NCBI RefSeq assembly: GCF_021134715.1
Contig: NC_060025.1
Location: 9,052,001-9,116,000, forward strand
Source: Daphnia pulex
Taxonomy: Eukaryota; Arthropoda; Branchiopoda; Diplostraca; Daphniidae
Direction: 5' to 3'
DNA: 64,000 nucleotides
Shown here piece after piece: positions 10,022 through 22,908 of this stretch (position 1 is its first letter; each line of letters starts with the position of its first letter). The notes beneath the pieces are model-generated. The model did not search any database, was not told the origin of the DNA, and was given only the letters and a program-made list of their open reading frames with translations. The translations under genes were made by a program, and so were the position numbers.

Positions 10022-10959
10022 CTAACAAGGTATTCGAGAAAATCGGCAACTGCAAGCCGATTGCAACTTGAACGAGTCGACAAAGGCGCCACGATTTGAA
10101 TTGCACGGATCGTAAGCCAAAAGTTTTCGAACGAGATATTGCTGGCTGCAACGACTACTGTAGCAATGCACTGGACCAAAGTGTCCTAAATTTTCGCAGT
10201 ATTCGTCCAGACCACTGCAGAGGACTATCCTTTCCCGTTGAAGAATATCTTCGACATTCTGAACGATGACGCGCCATTGCCCGTCAATGTTACGTGCCCG
10301 AATGGGTTTGATCACCAAACTGCGATATGGACATTTGCTATCTCTGTTTTCAAATTCCAGCTCTAATCTGATTTCCTCATTGATTAGCTTGTAAGTGAAT
10401 TTTTGTGCTAATTCAGACAATTCGATGGCCAGCTGTTAAGTAATAAAATAAAATAATAATGCAGTTTATTGATTAGCAGAGAGCCATAACATTTATACAC
10501 ATACCTTGATGTCATCTTCGGGATATTCAATATCGTAGATGCAGAAACCAAAAGTCTTATCGACACATTCTGGTGGCGCAGCCGGGTTGCAGAATGTTTG
10601 ACTTTTATCCTGTTGAATGTCTAAAATTTTGTAGTAGTGACTTGATACTTTTGGCACCGCAGGTAAGATCTCCGTGAGATCATCAAAGACAGATTCAATT
10701 GGCTCATTTCCTTGATTATTCTGAAGTTTCGAGACTGATGTGTGAACCTGCTGGACAACTGTAATAGCAGCAGCAGCAGCTGATGGCTGCCAATCTAAAA
10801 CGTTTCCGGTTGTATTGAGTGGAGTGCTCCAAATGGCCGTTTCGTCCAAATGGACTAGAAACAGAAACACGACTCCCTAATATAAACACATTTCGTTAAC
10901 ACTTGGCACTTGGAATAACTGACACTCTGATTTGAGCTTACCAAAATCAGCAGTCTCAT
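10022..10959 (-). CDS. Spätzle-like cystine-knot protein, class III
   Basis: Predicted secreted Spätzle-family ligand, about 266 aa. Exons 10959-10942 (MRLLIL), 10876-10505 and 10432-10022. The signal peptide is MRLLILGVVFLFLVHLDET. A spacer of some 80 residues with an alanine run (SAAAAAITVV) leads to FCNPAAPPECVDKTFGFC and DIEYPEDDIK at the second intron. The last exon holds the knot domain: PIRARNIDGQWRVIVQ, CYSSRCSQQY, LLAYDPCNSNRG, FKLQSACSC. The spacer is intermediate between the class III genes at 324 (long) and 29671 (very short). It is not part of a class I/class II pair. Confidence 0.83.
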
Positions 10960-13020
10960 TACGTCGAGAAACGATTTTTTTTAAAAGGAGGCTGAGGATA
11001 TCAATCTGAATAAGACTTTGCCTGTCGACAGACTGTCGACGAATAGTCGGGAGAGTAAAAGTTGAGACATTTCATTCGTTTCCGCGTTATCAAATATACT
11101 TGTATTTTCATTTTGCACCGCATTGGGTTGGTACCACCACGTCGCCGGGAAAACCGGGCCTTACCACTCTTCTGCAGACCGATGGAAAATGGAGATCAGC
11201 ATTTGGGTGTTTTGAATGGATGTATAGCGAATTAGATTTGGCGCAACTCTATCGGTGTGTATACAGAATCTCATCTCCACTTTCTTTCTCGATACCAGCA
11301 AGTTTTCGCCGGGGGATTGCCAATATAGTCGCCCAGCAGAATGGAAAACCGCACAGGTAGGCTACATGAATGGAAAGCTTTTAGAAATTCGAATATTTAT
11401 TCAGCCGTGATGATGACGGACTGTGTGGAAATGTATAACGCAACTAAAAATATCTCATCATCCAGACTGGTTTTATAGCGCATCATCACAATAATTGATG
11501 GATGATGTACCAGAACCGACGAGCCGACTTTTATATTTGCACGCTCTGCTTATTATATTATCGCACCTGTGTGTTCTTTGCTCATTTCAATTATAAAAAT
11601 ATTCTGGGATAGCTTATATTATTGCGGTGTGACGGGGTAGTTCGGTACGTGAGTCCGTCGACTCTATCGCGTGCATCACATCGCAGAAAGTTGATAACAT
11701 CTGCCATCAGTTGGTGCTATAAATAAGTCTATGAAGGTCGGGTCCATATAAAATTATATGATGATGCAGTGCTTACACCATAACCTTGATTATTAAATAC
11801 ACAAGTTACATGGTCTACAGAGTTAACTGCCGTGAATTTGAGACAAAACGAAAACTGGGAAACTAAAGAAAAAACATTTCCAACATGTTCTCATGTATGA
11901 AGGTACTATAATTGCTGGCTATTTGTGCAAGGTATTACTGTGTCTCTACCCGTGATGATGGCCATTTTCCAAAGCAAATGATCATGGCGAATTTCTCATT
12001 TTTACGTGACTAAAAACAACCGACAATTTGCGAAATGGGCTGCTGGAGGAAAGCTGCTAAAGAAAGTTTGTCTGCGACAAAAGAAATCGACTTGCTGTCT
12101 CGTCAATGTATTATGTGTGTGAATATTATTCTTTCGTTTCGCCAAATGCCACCTGCTGACTATTTGTTGCCATGGCGTTCCACTTGGGACGAGCTTCCCA
12201 TTGTTGTTGTATATCTTGATTGTATACCGTGTTGCACTTTGATTGACTGTGGCCACCGATCGAACCAAAATTCACGTTCAGAGGTTTGTTTGTATAGCTA
12301 TACACGAAGAACACAACCAGAAACCGCTGTATACAAATAAGAACACGATTTTTTGAAAGCGGTTTCAGCAACTCGGATTGTTTTCCATCAGCTGTTATAC
12401 CGACGGTTTTTGGTGAAATCTCTAACCTATTTGCAATGTACTACAGTTAGTCAGCTAGAAAGTTCAACCAATTATAATTCTCATCATTTTTCGTCCGGTG
12501 CAATAAATAAATGGCGAGTGGAGACGATTATACAAGTGAGGTACATACACGAGCGCAATATATTTGTTTGTAGCTAAGAGGACTCTTAATAATTGTTATG
12601 GTCTTGTATGTTACGTGATGATGAATCAGAAAGAGAGAGTGTGCTGAGCTGCGTGCGAAAGGAGCAACTGCGCAGGGGTAGTACGGCCAGGGTGTGGTGT
12701 TATTATCTTCTTTTATTCTTCACGGGGGGAAATCATCATGGCTAGCGGCTACATCAGGCTCTCCTTGGATTCCCGTTGTCTCCTTGGCAGTTTGGATGGC
12801 ATCGTGAAAGAGATATATATACTAATAAGAGGCCATGCACGTTTCAGATGCACACATGCGTGTTCTTTTCCTTTGGTTTTTCGTTTGGCTAATAATAAAA
12901 TGTTCAGGCGGTCGGTCACTATAGCTGAGCCGCAGTAGAAGATAAGGCGTCGTGAAAACCGCCAGCCCATCGCCTTTTTCACCCACTAACCTCGAAAAAG
13001 AAATGGACACACTCTCAAGG

Positions 13021-13041
13021 TTGTTGTTGTTGTTGTTGTTG
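13021..13041 (+). repeat. GTT microsatellite
   Basis: Seven consecutive GTT units in noncoding DNA. Confidence 0.9.
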
Positions 13042-13241
13042 TTCTTACAGAGGGTTTCCCTACAATACCCTGCAGTGCCGACGAGTCCTGGACAGAAAAG
13101 GGAAAGAGAGTAAAAGTGAAAATGACTGTGCCCTCCTAGCGCACTCCTGGCTCCTTTAGCATTGGCGTTTGAAAAACTAAATGAGGGCGGATACCTTCGT
13201 GAAGTGGGAGTACTCCATCCGCGATGGATAACCCGTCATGA

Positions 13242-13263
13242 ACAAAGTGTCCCGGTATAAAAG
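13242..13263 (+). promoter_or_regulatory. Class I promoter, duplicated
   Basis: TATAAAAG at 13256-13263 within the repeated context CAAAGTGTCCCGG. Sequence identity with the other class I promoters begins near 13242, only about 14 bp before the TATA box, marking the left edge of this duplication. Confidence 0.7.
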
Positions 13264-13360
13264 CCGAGACGGTCACATGAGTTTAACACATCGTCCCTTG
13301 CAGTCGATTCCTCTTCTGACTTTCTGTTTCACAGTGTAAAGTCAAAGTCAATTGGAAATC

Positions 13361-14064
13361 ATGTCTCTGTCCTACCACTTTTTGGTAAATTATTTCAATC
13401 CATTCAGCAGCCAATCTTTTAGTCTTTTAATCCACTCAATCTAATTATTAATTATTATCGCCAGATCTTTGTGAGTTTAGGTGTTGTGGCCGTTGTGATG
13501 GGCAACAATTACAAGCCGCCCGCTTATCACCAGCCGAAATACGAACCGAAATACGAGCCAGAGATCCCGGCCTGCTCCAAGAACACGACCAAGAACTGGT
13601 GCCTGGAGGATTCCGAGTACCCGGCCTACGAAGTCGTTTACGAACTGGACAAGCACTACGAGGCCGTTGTGGCTTTGTACAAGAACGTCGTGGCCGAAAC
13701 GGCCAACTCGGTCGACACTTTGACCCAATTGGTGGACGAGACTTACCTCTGCCCCAGCGCCACCTCCTACGTCCAGCCGCTGCGTGCCGTCAACACCAAA
13801 GGCAAGTGGCGTGTCATCATCAACAAAGTCGAGTCTTACGGCATCAAATACGATCAACACGCTCGCATCGAAGAATGTGAGGCCGACGCGGCCGGAAAGG
13901 CCTGCCCCTTGGTCCCCACTTGCTACGAGTCCAAGTGCCTCCAGAAGAGCATCTACCACCGTTTCCTCGTCTACGATCCCACCGATTACTATTTCCCATT
14001 CGCCATCGAGACCTTCAAGTTGCCGGCCTCATGCGCCTGTTTCGTTGGAGCCTTCAGCCTCTAA
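13361..14064 (+). CDS. Spätzle-like cystine-knot protein, class I (MSLSYHFL type), second copy
   Basis: Predicted secreted ligand, 207 aa, exons 13361-13384 and 13465-14064. By inspection it differs from the 7474 copy at a single residue (DTLTQLV instead of DTLTKLV). The intron, promoter and about 375 bp of 3' flank are also shared, but the class II partner and the usual intergenic DNA upstream are absent. This copy therefore stands alone, 7 kb from the next gene. TATAAAAG at 13256-13263. The function is as for the copy at 7474: a candidate Toll-type receptor ligand, inferred from family. Confidence 0.9.
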
Positions 14065-17000
14065 ATTAATTACTGATCATTTCTTTTTCTTTCCTTCTTT
14101 CTTCCAATTTTTCGGCCAATCCCATTCCAAATTGTCATCATCCATCAGTCACCAAACGATCCCTGTGATAATATCATTCGTGTAAAAACATCTCTGCGCT
14201 TCACAGTCGACTCCTTTTTCAACTGAAAAAAGATTCGAAGTGGAGCGCAAAGGTTGGCGGTACCATCCAACATGAAAGCAGTCCCTCGCCCACAACAACA
14301 TCGTGGGGTTTATTTAATACGAAAAATAGTTCTATGCATTTCTTTTAATTATTTTGACTCTATCAAATGTTTGTACTGAATTACTCATGTGTTGCTCGCT
14401 CTCGACGTTCTTTTTCATCGGACAATAAATTTGAAACAATTCTAAAAATTTCTCTCTACATTTTGTCTCAAAAGAAATCGAATGAAATAGAAGAAGGAAA
14501 TTTAGAGGAAGGAAATATAAGAATGAAATAAAACCATTAGATAAATCTACGTTTGAAATTGTATAAATGTCCATATGCTTCCTTCAGCAAAGTAGTAAAA
14601 ACAGCAGTGTGCAACTTATGATTTATTTGGCAAATTCCTTCGCTTTCAACTCAGCACCTCAGAACTTACAGGTTTGTTAATATACTAAAGCTTTCCACTG
14701 GAAAGTCGGTAGTTGATAGCTTGTTATCCAACCTTATAGAAGCTCACGGGGAATCTTCCGATAAGACGACCTTCACATTGTAACCTTTTTCCCGTTTCCC
14801 TTTCTGCCATTTGTTATCTGACGTCGTCGTGTCTGTCCGATGGCAGCCATCCTAAAAATATGATTTAAAGACAACCGTTGCTAATTCCTATTCAAATGAG
14901 GAAGACGCTGAGCGAATGCCAGCAGTGTATAGAAAGCTGGTCATTAATAGCAACGGAGCGAAATTTCTCCTGACCGAACTCCTGCTGAGCTGCGACCGTG
15001 ATGCGCATCGTCTGACATATCGCCGTTGTATAATATTAGCATTTTACGATGCGCCGTGAAATCACGATGTCATAACCGGAGACCGTCTATGGACGGGGCG
15101 GACCCTATAGGGGGGCATATAATAATAGTAGTTGTAGTAGTAGATGATTTGCTCATCCCACCGTATACACAAAGGACGTCATCAATCCTTATAGCCACGA
15201 CCTTGACGTCACCTAAATCCGATGAATAGGTGAAAGCGATTTTGATTTGCAAGCAAATCGCTTCACGGCGGTTTGCATTTTGTACGTCCATTTCGCCACC
15301 AAGTTTCTCCTCGTTATTGCTGGTTCTCTTACACGATGTTCTATACTACCAGCAGTATATAGTATTTCATACAATTCGTGGGAGAATTAATCCAAACGTG
15401 CGGATAACCTAAATTCTTCGTTCAAGATGACAAACTTTGTAGAAAAGTCTATTGATTCAATGTCGGCAATAGCAAATGAATCGTAGAGGTCTTTTGCTTT
15501 TCGTATATTAAATTGTGTTACTATTATACAATAAAGTCTTAGTAGACGTCCATAAAACTTTCCGGGGAATTCTCAGTCTGGTTGACATTGTTGCACCAAC
15601 ATACTCTACCGTGTTTATTATCCATGGCGTAAGATACTATATACAAGTCGTCCGATTGCCGTACAATCAGCCAATCGGAGAAGGTGATGTAATTTGGTTT
15701 TTATTACGTCTGGAAACTATTGGAAAAAAGTAACGCTCGATTGGCGCTGTTTAACTACGCGATTGACGACCGTTTTATAGATCTATTTCTTTCATCTAGC
15801 TATTCTCGACACCGTTGTAAATCGTGCGGAATAAATGGTCCGCATATTACTTTTGAAGGCCCCGTTAAAATGAATTTTATAAATTCAGATCATGGCAATT
15901 TTCGTGAAGCCTCAACATTATTCCCTCTTGGATAGTTGGATTGCTCAATTGTTACGCTGATTGGTAGGCAAAATGATTAATTAAATAATTAATCGATAAG
16001 CTGAAAGATTTTTCTATTTCTATCGATATCTTAAATTTTGCTTTTCGTGATTTCGTCTGCTTTTGAAGTTTGCTTTGTTAAGTTTGTTTGTAAAATTTTC
16101 GAAAAAGTAAAAAAGAGACGAAGTTTAAGATTACAAAAGAAACAGAACGATACCTTTTCTTTTTGGAAACGTATGTGGCTTCACGAAAAATAGCAAAACA
16201 AATAAAATTACTTAAATATGATCGTCGTGTGAACTCTGGTGTCGCGGCTCCAGTCCACTGGTTCATGCCTCCAATCCATGAGCATGTTTAGCAGGTAAAT
16301 AAAACTAAGGGTACAAATGTAATGATTATGAGAGCTTACAAGTAGAGGGGAAACTTTTCCAAATTTGTGAAAATGAGTTCATTATTAGCATTTATCATGT
16401 TAGCCCCGTCAATGCATGGCAGTTTGTTTTCATTTTTGCACCATGTAACCGTTTTCTTTGTGCAGATTATAGAGCCTTCATTTGCTGTGAGCCCCCTGTT
16501 TCATTTTCAGCAGCTTGAGCCGGCAATCATCAACACAAATTATGCAAGTTTTGTTTGTGCTGGCATTGACCAGTCATCTGCAGCAATCTCAGTATCTTCA
16601 CTTAGGTCAGGCTTGGGTAATGATTTTCGTTAGTTTTATTAAGCTGTGATGGTAAATATTTTAGTGATGTATGACTTGCATAAGTGTACAGTATTACTAC
16701 ATGGAAACCTTAAATTCTTCTGTTTTGGGTTTTCTATCTCATTTTCAACTTTTCCTTATTTATTGTTGTTTCTGATTCTGTCAACATTTTTCGTAACCCT
16801 TTTTCATTTTTAATTTAGATTCTCAGCATCCATCTTGATTGAAGAAACTATCGATGTCGGTCGAGTTACGGATCCCTTCTGCCCCTTTTTCTATTCCGGC
16901 TGCTGGTGGATTCAACTTTTTCAGCGGATGGATGGAAGCACTTGTAGATGGATGCCTGGCCGAATCTCCCAGGCATAAAGGTCGGACAAATTTATCTCTA

Positions 17001-19630
17001 TATTCCTGCATGGCCTCCTCGCTTCAGATTCTCTCCGGTTGTTATTTGTAGCTTTTGGCTATCGTCCTTGCGTGTGTGTCTTTTTTTATCGCTCAATTAT
17101 TTTATGTGTAACAAAAGATGAGAAAACAGCTTTCCCTGGGCATCCGCAATTGCGCTCGTCTATAATGTAGAACGATAATGATGTGGGGCCGGGAATATTT
17201 ATACGACGCTTTTATGAATAGTGCTACTCCAGTTTATGACTCCGGGGGGGGAACATTTTTACGATCCTTCAGTCACGGCTCGTCGCCGATGGACAATTCA
17301 TGTCTTTTAAGACCTGTGATATTTGTAGCAGCAACAACAACAGACATGGGATGCGATTTCATTATCTTCCACCGTCGCTTTTGTCCAGCATGTTGCCCTT
17401 GCCATCTCCTGGGATTATCTTTTTAGGTGGAGTGGAAACTTAAACAATAAAAAGATGAAAGGGAAAGTTTTTTTCTGATTTTTAATTCCATCCGCCGAGG
17501 CCCAGCAGTCAACTGGGCGCAGCGCTGATAGATCTTTATCAATGACTTATATTAACTATATAGTATATAGCTGCTACTACTCGTCGGATGTAAAATTCTA
17601 ATGCGAGTTTCTCACGCCAAATTTAATGAACCGTATAAAAGTTTAGCGAGTCGAAAGGCTGAGGCAGCACATAAGGCTATGTACATATATTTCGTTTGTC
17701 TATTAAATTGCGCATGCATCGGCGATGACAATAATGATAGTGTGTGTGTTGGCGAAGACACTATAAAGCAGGCAGTTGTTGTCTCCAACCTTGCGTGAAT
17801 GTACCGTTTTTCTGTTGCCGTGGCTCAGTTATAGATTTCGTACTTTCCATTTTCCCCGCGCGCGCATATTTTGAGTTGGTCGCTTAGATAACAGCAGCTG
17901 CTGCTGCCATATAGGATAACCAATGGGGGGTCTCGTTCTAAACTAAATGGTGAAACCAACTTATTATACGGGACGACGACGACTAGAAATAGCCAAATTC
18001 CATCCGCCGTTGATTGTCTTGCGGTTCTTTCGTATACATAAAACATCAACTTTTTCGGGGCCGAAGGACCCATCGTTCGACATAGTCGAATGTTTAGTGA
18101 AATCTTCCATTGCAGCTATAGGAGGATCTCTTTCTTTCTCGTTTTTACCTATAGACATGATTGAAACCCAATGAGGCAAGGAGCATCGTTCGTGATCGGG
18201 ATAATCCGCCCTTGAGATTCTGACGTGAGTTTGTTTCTAAACCGCAAAATGAGAGGGTCCCGATGATTTTGAAAAAATGAAATAATTTAGTATTCTATTA
18301 TTACGTCGTCCGGGTGTACATGAGAAAGTGTTGCAGATGACGATGTGGACGCGTGACAATGCCCAGCAGGCTGTGATGAGATCGTGATTTCTGCTGATGT
18401 CCCGTTCGAGCTGCTGGCGGGAGTGTAATCGAGGTTTGTGGTGATTCACTCGGCGTCGCTGGGATGAACATCTTCGCGACAGGAGTCGAGCAATCACGCG
18501 TGACGGAGAAAATCGAGTCGGCCGTGACCGCGAGCGCGCCTGATGACAATCGACATCACACATGACTTGTTCATGTCTCAACTGCGTTTCATTTCGGTCG
18601 ACCTTACGTCATTTGACGGCTGTACAATCGGCAATAAATTAACGACAAATTTTGTAAGCTGTTGCGTGCGTACCGGCCGTTATTTTACCATCACGGGGCT
18701 GAACTTGGAATTGTCGAAAGTGAAAGTGCTTACAGAGCCGATCATCTAAATGGTATAGGCTTCGTATGGGACGTCATTTAAGTGAAAACGAACCAACTAT
18801 AGAAAACCGAGAGAAACACACACAAATGTGGGTCAAAGTTCGGTTGGATCACAGAGCTATTAACAGCCCTGCTGGATGTGTATAAGAAGTAGGCGAGTTG
18901 TGTTTAGTTTTATGCATGCACCACACCTCCTCGCCCATTACGTGTAGCCCAGCCAGCCGTGTATAATATTTAATGATGTCAGCGTGTTGCTCATCGACAT
19001 GGGAGTCATCATTGTTTTGTTATTTTTGGACAACCAAAAATTCGGTTGCGCTAAATTATTTATTGGCGAAAGGGGTTGGGTCTCTCTTGCACTTAAATTA
19101 GCTCGTTATCATTTTCTAACCGTGACCCTCTATCGACGGTGAAAACAATGTACACAACACAACTTTCGATAAGCATAAATAATTCTCCGGGGCGATGGGA
19201 ACAAGATGGCCAATTTGGCCTGCACCTTCTATTAAAAAACAAGAAATATTTTCTTTTATTTTCTCCTGAGTCATTATAACTACATAATATGCAGGTTGCA
19301 ATAAGACTCTTTTAAGTATAACGCCCGGAGGAATTTCCAAGGGCTAGAAATTCATTTTTGCCTTGTCTGTTTAATAATCTACTGCTGTATGCGGTTTGTG
19401 TTGCCTTTTTTTGGGTTTGGTACCATTAAGAAGAGCTTGTCCAAACGGTTAAAATTTCTCCGCTCTTACATTATTTACGACCGCACCTCGCGCTTGTATT
19501 AACGATTGGAGAGCGAAACACAAAAATAATAAGCGAAAAGAACTCAGAGAGAGAATGCGTGGCGGAATAAGTATCGGTGCTGTGCTCCTCCCTATCCATC
19601 GTGAGCCAGGAGCAAGGTCATCCGTGCATT

Positions 19631-19711
19631 GTGTTGTTGTTGTTGCGAAGAAAGCCCGGCCAACCGACCTGCGCAACATGTGGTCGGATTTTTAAACACA
19701 ACAACAACAAC
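19631..19711. repeat. Inverted pair of GTT/AAC microsatellites
   Basis: GTGTTGTTGTTGTTG at 19631-19645 faces ACACAACAACAACAAC ending at 19711, leaving a loop of about 50 bp. Possibly a chance arrangement of simple repeats. Confidence 0.5.
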
Positions 19712-21065
19712 GGTGAATTCTATTATTTTCATAGCTCCGCTTGACTGAGTCTCTCTATCCATAAATGAACTGGCGTGTCCATGTTTTTCTTTGTGACGCA
19801 AGAGTATATATCCACTAGACATTTTATGCGAACGCTCTCGATACAAAAAAAGGATGTCAAGATGAAACGAAAGAAATATTATAACGACAAGGTGTGGCAT
19901 CGCCCTGATTTCTATTCATCGGCCAATGCGCAAAAAAGTACACCAAATTCATTTCGCTTGACGTCCTCAAGTGGGAAACAGCAGTTAAACTGTTAGTCGT
20001 ACATAATAGGCCAGGATTAGATATGGCTGTGTATTATTATGGATTATCAAATGCGCGAATAAGGGTCCATTATTTTTTGAAGGCTGTGACTATTTTACCG
20101 TAGTTGTTTTTCAAAGTCGATGAAGCAATCACGGATCGTTGATGGCGTGAGTTATAGCGGGTCCGCTTTTTAGTCGGGCGAATTTGCCGGTCTGGTGAAT
20201 CCGTTAATTGTTTTCTTGACCAATATCTATGGAAAACGATGGCATTGAACGCACAGTTCTAATTAGACTGAAGGGGGATTCGTATACTTGAAATAACACC
20301 CTTATAATAACCTTGACAAATCGACTCGATATGGTTTATTAATGTTGCATCGTCGCGGTACAGTGGCCAAGGAGAAATCATCTGCCGAATCGATCAAGGA
20401 CAAAATATCTAATTCCATATTAAATCGAGTTTATTAGTGAAAATCAGTGATATTTGGGAACTGCGTATTAAAAATGAAACTATAAACCTGGGGCGAGAAT
20501 CCAATAAATTCTACGTGAATTTCTGCACAACATTTATTTATTTTTTACTACAAGTATACTTTCTAACATTTTTCTTTTTATTGTGTCTTAATTTCAGCAG
20601 CCGACTTGAACCACTTTGGGTGAAAAATGCCGACAATCTAGATGCTTTAACACTTTAAGTGTTGGACCACTTAAGTTTCCACAGCTTTCGCTACGTTTTT
20701 GGTCAAGGGGTAGAAGTGTGTCAGTATCAAGTTCAATATTTTTTAATCGGTTCTACGTGCTGAGCAAGTCATCGTATCGGTCACTGTATACGGTATAAGG
20801 GGCCATATCTTCGTTAATGATAAGTGAAAGTGAATTTGCCTTGGACGTTATGAATGGTCCAAGGCACAGCGCTAAATAGTAAAATAGTCGGGGGAACGAG
20901 AAATAATCATTTGAGGAGGCGACGAGCCGTGGAGAGAGTTGGAAAACTGTTTGAGAAGATTTCTACCTGCATATACGCTAGAGACCGCCCAGTTAGCATC
21001 CATTGGTGTTGTGTGACGACCATTGCGTGTAAGAAGGGCGTTGTCAGACGACGGACGACTTGGAC

Positions 21066-21073
21066 TATAAAAG
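21066..21073 (+). promoter_or_regulatory. TATA box of the class II gene at 21191
   Basis: TATAAAAG about 118 bp before the start codon. The surrounding promoter (GTGTAAGAAGGGCG, AAAGACCC, ACACAGAACAC) is shared with the class II promoters near 34000 and 55035. Confidence 0.65.
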
Positions 21074-21190
21074 ACCCAGACTGTCGGTGGAAGAACACAG
21101 AACACTTCAAGGGCTCTCAGTGCTCGCATATCACGTCCTTCTTACTCCTGTATTTTTTCACCTCCTGTTATACCCTATCAAAGCATCGGC

Positions 21191-22254
21191 ATGTCTCTTG
21201 CAGTGGTGAGTTACCATCATTATTCTTCTCAGCCAAAATTATGAATAGTTTTAATCTAATAGCAATATAAATTTGACAGGCAATTTTTTTGTTTTGCGCT
21301 GTCGGCGCCTGGGCTGAAGATTTGGCTGCTGAAGAGCAGTACAGGTAATTTAAATTTCAAACACTATTCATTCCTTATGTTGGAGAAATAATATGATTTT
21401 TCTTTTTCAATTGAAGACCAGCCTACAAGCCAGAGTACCCCTCTTACCAACCGGCATATCCGTCGTACCCTTCGTACAGCAAACCAGCCTGTAAGACGAA
21501 TTTCTTAAGGAAACTCTGAATGAGAAATTTATTTTGAATAATTTTTTATCATTTCCTGCACAGACCCATCGTACCCATCATACCCATCGTACCCCGCTTA
21601 CCCCAAGTACTGCGACCCAAAAGCCGCACCCAAATGCGCTGAAAACGCGACGGTCGGTTGGTGTTTGACCGACGAGGAATACCCCACCTACGAAGTCAAG
21701 GTATTGAATTTCAAATGATTTAATTAATTAATAAATAAAAATACCATTTTTAAATTGGGCCGATGGCCAATGATCAGTACGCCATCGACTACGATCCTTT
21801 AGTGTTGAAGAAATACGCCGACGTGGCCGACCAGTCAGCCAACGATTTGGTGGATGGCGTCAGCAAGGAACAAGAGGAGAAATTCGATTATTCTTTCTAC
21901 AACGGCAAGCAGTTCGACCAGGGCAACTGGGTCGGTGGTGAGGGTTTCATCTGCCCCAGCGAGGTGGCCTACTCGCGTCCCCTGCGCGCCAAGAACACGG
22001 CCGGTGAGTGGCGCGTCATCGTCCAGGACATCGCCTGGCCGACTTACACCCAGACCCAGCGGACCGAGACTTGCTTGTTCCCCGAAGCCGCTTGCCGCAC
22101 GTTGGCCCCTTGCCACTTGAGCAAGTGCCTCCAGAAACACACCGTCCACCGCATGCTCTCCTTCGACCCGTGCGATGCTTACAAGGGCATCTTCATCGAC
22201 ACCTACAAGTTGCCATCGGCTTGCTCCTGCCACATTCCCGCCGTCAAGGCCTAA
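21191..22254 (+). CDS. Spätzle-like cystine-knot protein, class II, five-exon form (second copy)
   Basis: Predicted secreted ligand, 255 aa. Exons 21191-21205 (MSLAV), 21280-21344, 21417-21490, 21564-21700 and 21778-22254. The signal peptide is MSLAVAIFLFCAVGAWA. Exon 3 is 12 bp longer than in the copies at 6030, 32846 and 55154 (74 versus 62), adding four residues to the Tyr/Pro-rich segment. The last exon encodes the same protein as the one at 6030. Here the usual class I head-to-head partner is missing; the neighbour downstream is the unknown gene at 22909, as in the inverted block at 4810-7080. Confidence 0.88.
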
Positions 22255-22341
22255 ATTCCATTCAACCCCCCTTACAGTACCCCACGCCCCAAACGACCTC
22301 CAGGTAATACCAGAAACGACAAACGTTAACGAGAGGGACTG

Positions 22342-22401
22342 CTTCAAATAAAAACGGTACCGCCAACCGTCCAAAAATCCTCTCCTTCACAGGGATCGTT
22401 T
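22342..22401 (-). repeat. Direct-repeat motif set next to the class II gene
   Basis: The ordered blocks of 5886-5955 in reverse orientation (GGTACCGCCAACC and, at 22387-22401, TCACAGGGATCGTTT), 3' of the gene at 21191. Confidence 0.7.
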
Positions 22402-22845
22402 TTGATATTCTCTGGACTTGTCTTTCATCCAGTCCTCCGAGCCTATCCTTTCTCTCCTTTTTCTTTTCTCTCTTCCCATTTGTCGTCGTGATTGCGAGCC
22501 ACTGAGAGTTCTTGTCAAACAAAATACAAAAGTATTTATGAACGAAATTTTTGTTCGTGTTTAAGATTTCGACGGGTTGGCGTTTAAAAATGACACAGTT
22601 CTCTTTACTTACGCCAGGGGAACTGTTTATCAAATCATTAGTTTTACCAAAATCGACCTTAATCATTGAATACATAATTCCATTATTTTTCAAAGTATTA
22701 TCGATTAACGGTTTGAACATAATGCGAAAAATTTTCTAGTTTACTGTCAAATCAAAATAAATGTTGTTAAATTAAAATTGAATTGATAATGTTAAAGATA
22801 ATGTGCTGAAAGATGAACGCCAACAGTTTACAGAGTATACTAGTC

Positions 22846-22854
22846 TATATAAAT
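22846..22854 (+). promoter_or_regulatory. TATA box of the gene at 22909
   Basis: TATATAAAT about 55 bp before the start codon, in the same position as in the paralogue at 4810-5370. Confidence 0.6.
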
Positions 22855-22908
22855 GGCAGCACTGATCACTAGATTTACAACTCAGGCTATTTCTATCCAT
22901 ACGACAAA

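Larger units (their letters stand above)
10960..13360. other. Gene-poor spacer
   Basis: About 2.4 kb with no gene I can support. It contains a (GTT)n microsatellite at 13021-13041 and, from about 13242, the duplicated class I promoter. Confidence 0.4.
14065..21190. other. Long gene-poor interval
   Basis: The first ~375 bp is the 3' flank of the gene at 13361, including AAACGATCCCTGTGA at 14154-14168. From 14450 to about 20990 I find only short frames without conserved motifs, plus simple repeats. From about 20990 the sequence matches the promoter region of the class II copies at 32846 and 55154. Confidence 0.45.

Noticed and set aside
16367-16633. Plus-strand 88-aa frame with a hydrophobic start
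   Set aside because: It looked like a secreted peptide, but there is no promoter, relative or conserved cysteine pattern in a region of random-looking frames.
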